Part shown: positions 60,555 to 64,000 of the stretch, piece after piece | How positions within the stretch are numbered: position 1 is the stretch's first letter | Layout: the number at the start of each line of letters is the position of its first letter | Source of the DNA: Hemicentrotus pulcherrimus | Taxonomy: Eukaryota > Echinodermata > Echinoidea > Camarodonta > Strongylocentrotidae | Length of the DNA: 64,000 nt | Assembly: GCA_003118195.1 (NCBI GenBank) | Contig: BEXV01000113.1 | Location: 281,884-345,883, forward strand | Direction: 5' to 3' | Position numbers and translations under genes: made by a program | The notes under the pieces: model-generated | Databases searched by the model: none | What the model was told of the DNA's origin: nothing | The model's input: only the letters and a program-made list of their open reading frames with translations

Positions 60555-63500
60555 TGTTGTCATTCCTGTTCTGTTTTTATTGGTCACTCAGTTCCCTAAT
60601 ATCATGCCTTTATGATTTGTATAGCAAACACTTATCCTATCTCTAAGGTATCAAGAAAATTCTTTAAAACATTACAATCAAAGACTTAGTACAGTATGTA
60701 ACCAAATGAACTACATAAGGCCCTTGATTTCAATTTGCCAAAGTATAGTTTTTTAACCGCATATATTTTCACAAGTCGAAACAACACAAACAGTTCCGTT
60801 AAAAAAGCTTGTACCGGTAACTGATAGACCATTAATGTTTTATAAATTCAGTAGATATATCATGTAGTCCTTCATGTACATTATCCAGACGTGAGCATGC
60901 TCACATGTAAAATAAATATTGAGTGATTATATGACACAGACAGAAAAAGAAAGACTTTAATAGCTTTTATCCTTGAGGACATTTGAACTCAGTGCTGCTC
61001 TAATATTGACATAATTCTGCAAATGTTTTTTTCCTCGAGCATACAGTCTCCATGAGTAATCAAGAGTCAGACAAATCGTAAAGAGGCGTGATGTCGAGAG
61101 TGTGTGAACAAGACTTGTGATTAGCAAATAACGAAGATCCTTTTGGAGTGCCGGCCCATTTGAAAGGATTGTTGTTGCGGCCCGGATTCCTCTGTTTGTA
61201 TCCCTAGGTAATGTGTCTGCCAGGGCAATGACCCATGCTATTCTGGATCAGATATGCAGAACGTGAGTCATTTTCTTGCAAATTAAGCCTTCTTGTAACA
61301 CAAAAAAATGACTACTCCTCCCCTTAATGAAATGAGATATGAATATGAGTGAATTATCTTAGGTTTTAGTTAGTGATATTTCTTTCCTGTTCTTTTCTAT
61401 TATGTTTCTAAACCTGACTTATTCCCACAAGTTTGTCAAGACTTGATGTTGGAAAACAGGCATCCAAAGCTGGTTCATCGCAATATCATATTCACACAAT
61501 TTGATGCCCAATTAGCTATCATGACCACAATCCATTATCTTTATCATACAGGTTGATCAATCTATTTTCATATAATGCTTGCCTTACTTCTCATTTTTAT
61601 AAAATAGTTTAGTGGTTAGTTGCTTATTGAAATCAATAAACCATCCTAATGTTATTCTTCCTCATTGGGTTATAACAGAAAGCTACTCAGCTCCCTCACA
61701 GCATTTAGTTGATATTCATGAATGAGGGCACTTTAATATAATACTTTTGAATGAAAGCTAGAAGATTAAAGCAAGATACAGCTAATTTGTAGCTTTTCAG
61801 AGTTTAGAAATCCCTTGTGATCTAAAAATTGTGATACATGTAGAATAATGTAATTGGGTTGGTCTTGCCAAAGGAAGCACCAAGTACTATTCAAATTAAT
61901 TCCATGGAACTTTCCTCTAGCCCTGCCTAGCATTCTTAAAATGTTGATAATCTGTGACTCTTTCTATGCATAATTGAGTTGTTTGAGATCTTTTGAGTCT
62001 TCACTGAAATTATCAGACACAAATTACATTCATAGACAAGAACAAATTTCCTTTGGCCTTGCCATGGTTTTGTTGAATAAATGATAGTTATTCTGACAGG
62101 ATTAAAATCTGTATCTTTGGCAGCGAGATGTAAAGAACTTGATGGAAAAATCAAAATTCACAGATTAGTGAGTCCTTTGAAAAGCCAAGAATTTCAATAC
62201 ATTGGGGCTTCAATCTATCCAGTGATATGACCACTTAGCTTTTGTTCTGTCTCTGTCTGTCTGTTTCTCTCTATAATGGTATTATGAAAACCTTTCATTT
62301 GATCTACAGGGATATAAAAATATGTAACTCTGGCTTCAAGCCCATACAGAAACTGTATACAAAAAATGTAACACATAGTTAACAAAATGCAGTGGAATGC
62401 AATTCATTCTTTTAGGTATTACACCTTTATATATGAATGAAAACCGTAATATGACTGTATTACAAACTGTCAAATGTGATTGATACCTTTCTTTTCATCA
62501 TTATTTCAATGCAACCCTTAAAAGGATTAACATCCACAAAGTGCTGAAAAGGATCACCTGCATATTAATTTTCTTTTAACCTGAGTTTTTGAGAAGTGTA
62601 TGACGAGTATTAGGACCTTTATACATTCAAGCTTATGGGAAAATTTTGCCTATAGTTAGTCAAGATATTGTAACACTTGTTAAGACAGAATCTTTGGTTA
62701 TTATTTTTGAAGTGTTAGAAGTGGTACTAATTATTCTGTACAATTTTTTTAGTCCAGATCATAAAATTGCAATCTTTGACTGAACTTGCAGTTTAAAAAT
62801 AAAATAGAATAATTGGTTTAACCCAAAGTTACATTAATTTTATGCCCAGAATTAATCAGTTTAAAATCAACTTGTAGGTTTCGTGATAAATCTAGAATGA
62901 AATACAATGGGTAAATCTTTGTAGTTGTACTATTCAGAAAAGTTATGACAGAAATATAGCAAATAAATTTAAAATATTGTCCTTTTGTTGTGGTTCCCCT
63001 GACTCTCTGCAAGAGGAGCAGAAGATTGCCTTTAAAAATGTGAAGGGCATTGTCCCATTAACTAGAGTATCTTTCATGCATCTATTGTTAGATACTTTGA
63101 TTAATTTTTTGAATCTTTTCTCCACAGAGTGGTAATCTATCTGTCCAACACTTCTACTATAAGTTATTATAAAAATTGGTTAACCAATTCTGACAGTATG
63201 TACTCTGTTTAAGATGTTCAGATTATTATGACAATTGTTTGTCTACTGTTTCATTGCAACCTTGCATCATTATTAGAAGTGTCCTTCCACAACACTTAAC
63301 ATATCTTATTCTATAAGCTTGGTAATCAGATCACAGGATAATAACACAATATGAGCAGTTAATCTTTAATAAGCTGTCCCTTCCGATTTAATTCAGCCCT
63401 TTATTTGTCTTAAATCTCCTGGAACCGTTGAGAAAATGTTACCTTCTAAACTATTTAATACTATAATGGTTGCCGTAGATTTGCTATAAAAATCTTTATG

Positions 63501-64000
63501 ACTGTCCTCCATGTTCAATAAAAACTGATGTTTTGAAAGCATGTGAGATTTTCTTCTCCTTCATGTTTAATGGTTGCTTTTAACAGTTATTGCCTGTTAG
63601 GGTTTGAGAAATTGAGAATTATAACCAGATTGTGGTCAAATTTTAAGTATTATGTAAGCTTGCCACAAGGTTAAGTATTTCAGAAAAGCCTTGTGAATGA
63701 TTACATTATTACACAAACATCAATAACATTCATATGTTATTAATTGATATATATCAATTAATAACAGGTAATGGTACTTAGTAGGGTTGCATTGTAGGAA
63801 GTCCCCTAGTTAGAGAACTGTGATTAAAATATCTCACATAATCACATGGAAAATATACTAAAATATTGAAGGTCAGATGCAGTTTTATGCTTCATAGTTG
63901 CTCAATTTTCATTATTTTCAATGGAATTTGAACACGTTTGTGAAAATTACATTGGGTTTTAGAAATACTCTCTTTTCGTTTTGATACAATCAAACACAAA
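60555..64000. other. Intron or spacer, no exon identified
   Basis: AT-rich. The segment 61197-61270 has an acceptor-like (TATCCCTAG) and donor-like (AAC|GTGAGT) pair, but after the DIPK2-like phase it meets a stop at once, so it is not taken as an exon. A 32-bp perfect palindrome lies at 63735-63766. Confidence 0.5.
63735..63766. repeat. 32-bp perfect palindrome
   Basis: TGTTATTAATTGATAT followed directly by its complement ATATCAATTAATAACA, with no loop. Confidence 0.9.

Noticed and set aside
61206..61261. Possible next exon of the DIPK2-like gene
   Set aside because: Joining it in phase 2 gives an immediate stop, and the peptide from an alternative acceptor does not resemble the family.

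Overview
The window is eukaryotic, intron-rich, AT-rich nuclear DNA from a marine invertebrate, most likely an echinoderm (sea urchin-like). This is inferred from metazoan-type genes with GT-AG introns, very long introns and spacers, dense short inverted-repeat transposons, and a draft assembly in which allelic copies appear to be left side by side. I cannot name the species from sequence alone. No bacterial genes, CRISPR arrays, rRNA or confident tRNA genes were seen.

Genes. (1) 1673-2877, plus strand: a two-exon complexin, the SNARE-binding regulator of synaptic vesicle fusion, ending in a CAAX prenylation box. (2) 13186-10159, minus strand: a complete five-exon isochorismatase-domain protein of the ISOC2 type (198 aa) with an intact Asp-Lys-Cys triad; every splice junction resolves in phase 0. 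(3) 51375-52218, plus strand: the first coding exon of a DIPK2-like (DIA1/C3orf58 family) secretory-pathway protein with a divergent kinase fold. It has a signal anchor and the conserved Cys-rich start of the family; the kinase-like part lies outside the window or in a gap. A 61-nt exon at 44996-45056 and paired CCAAT boxes near 44704-44745 are its probable 5' end. (4) 29728-29967, plus strand: a well-bounded 80-codon phase-0 exon of a gene I do not recognise. A GC-rich promoter-like block with a good splice donor at 15850-16262 could be its 5' end or that of another gene.

Mobile DNA fills much of the rest and is almost entirely non-autonomous. It includes a 502-bp hAT-type element with an 8-bp target duplication (46718-47219), two copies of a TTAA-bounded foldback element (26753-27590 and 31845-32629), one of them with a smaller hairpin inserted, and several TIR families: TGCGTTTAT, CATTTACACTG, AGGCCYG, GGGGGCCGTTTC, TTTTCACACTGG and AATAAGCGAGTT. 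There is also a 230-bp near-perfect hairpin at 38778-39008. No transposase or reverse-transcriptase reading frame was found.

Assembly. Eight single-N or NNN joins and two long N gaps (16781-17073, 58524-59220) break the window. Two of the joins are flanked by duplicated sequence, one exact (370 bp) and one diverged (about 1 kb), which are best read as unmerged contig ends or haplotypes. Several gaps sit in poly-G or poly-C runs.

The genes do not form an operon-like unit. Their co-occurrence is ordinary animal gene neighbourhood, and nothing here amounts to a clear new multi-gene system. The most useful leads are the unidentified exon and the nested transposon structures, which date insertions relative to each other.
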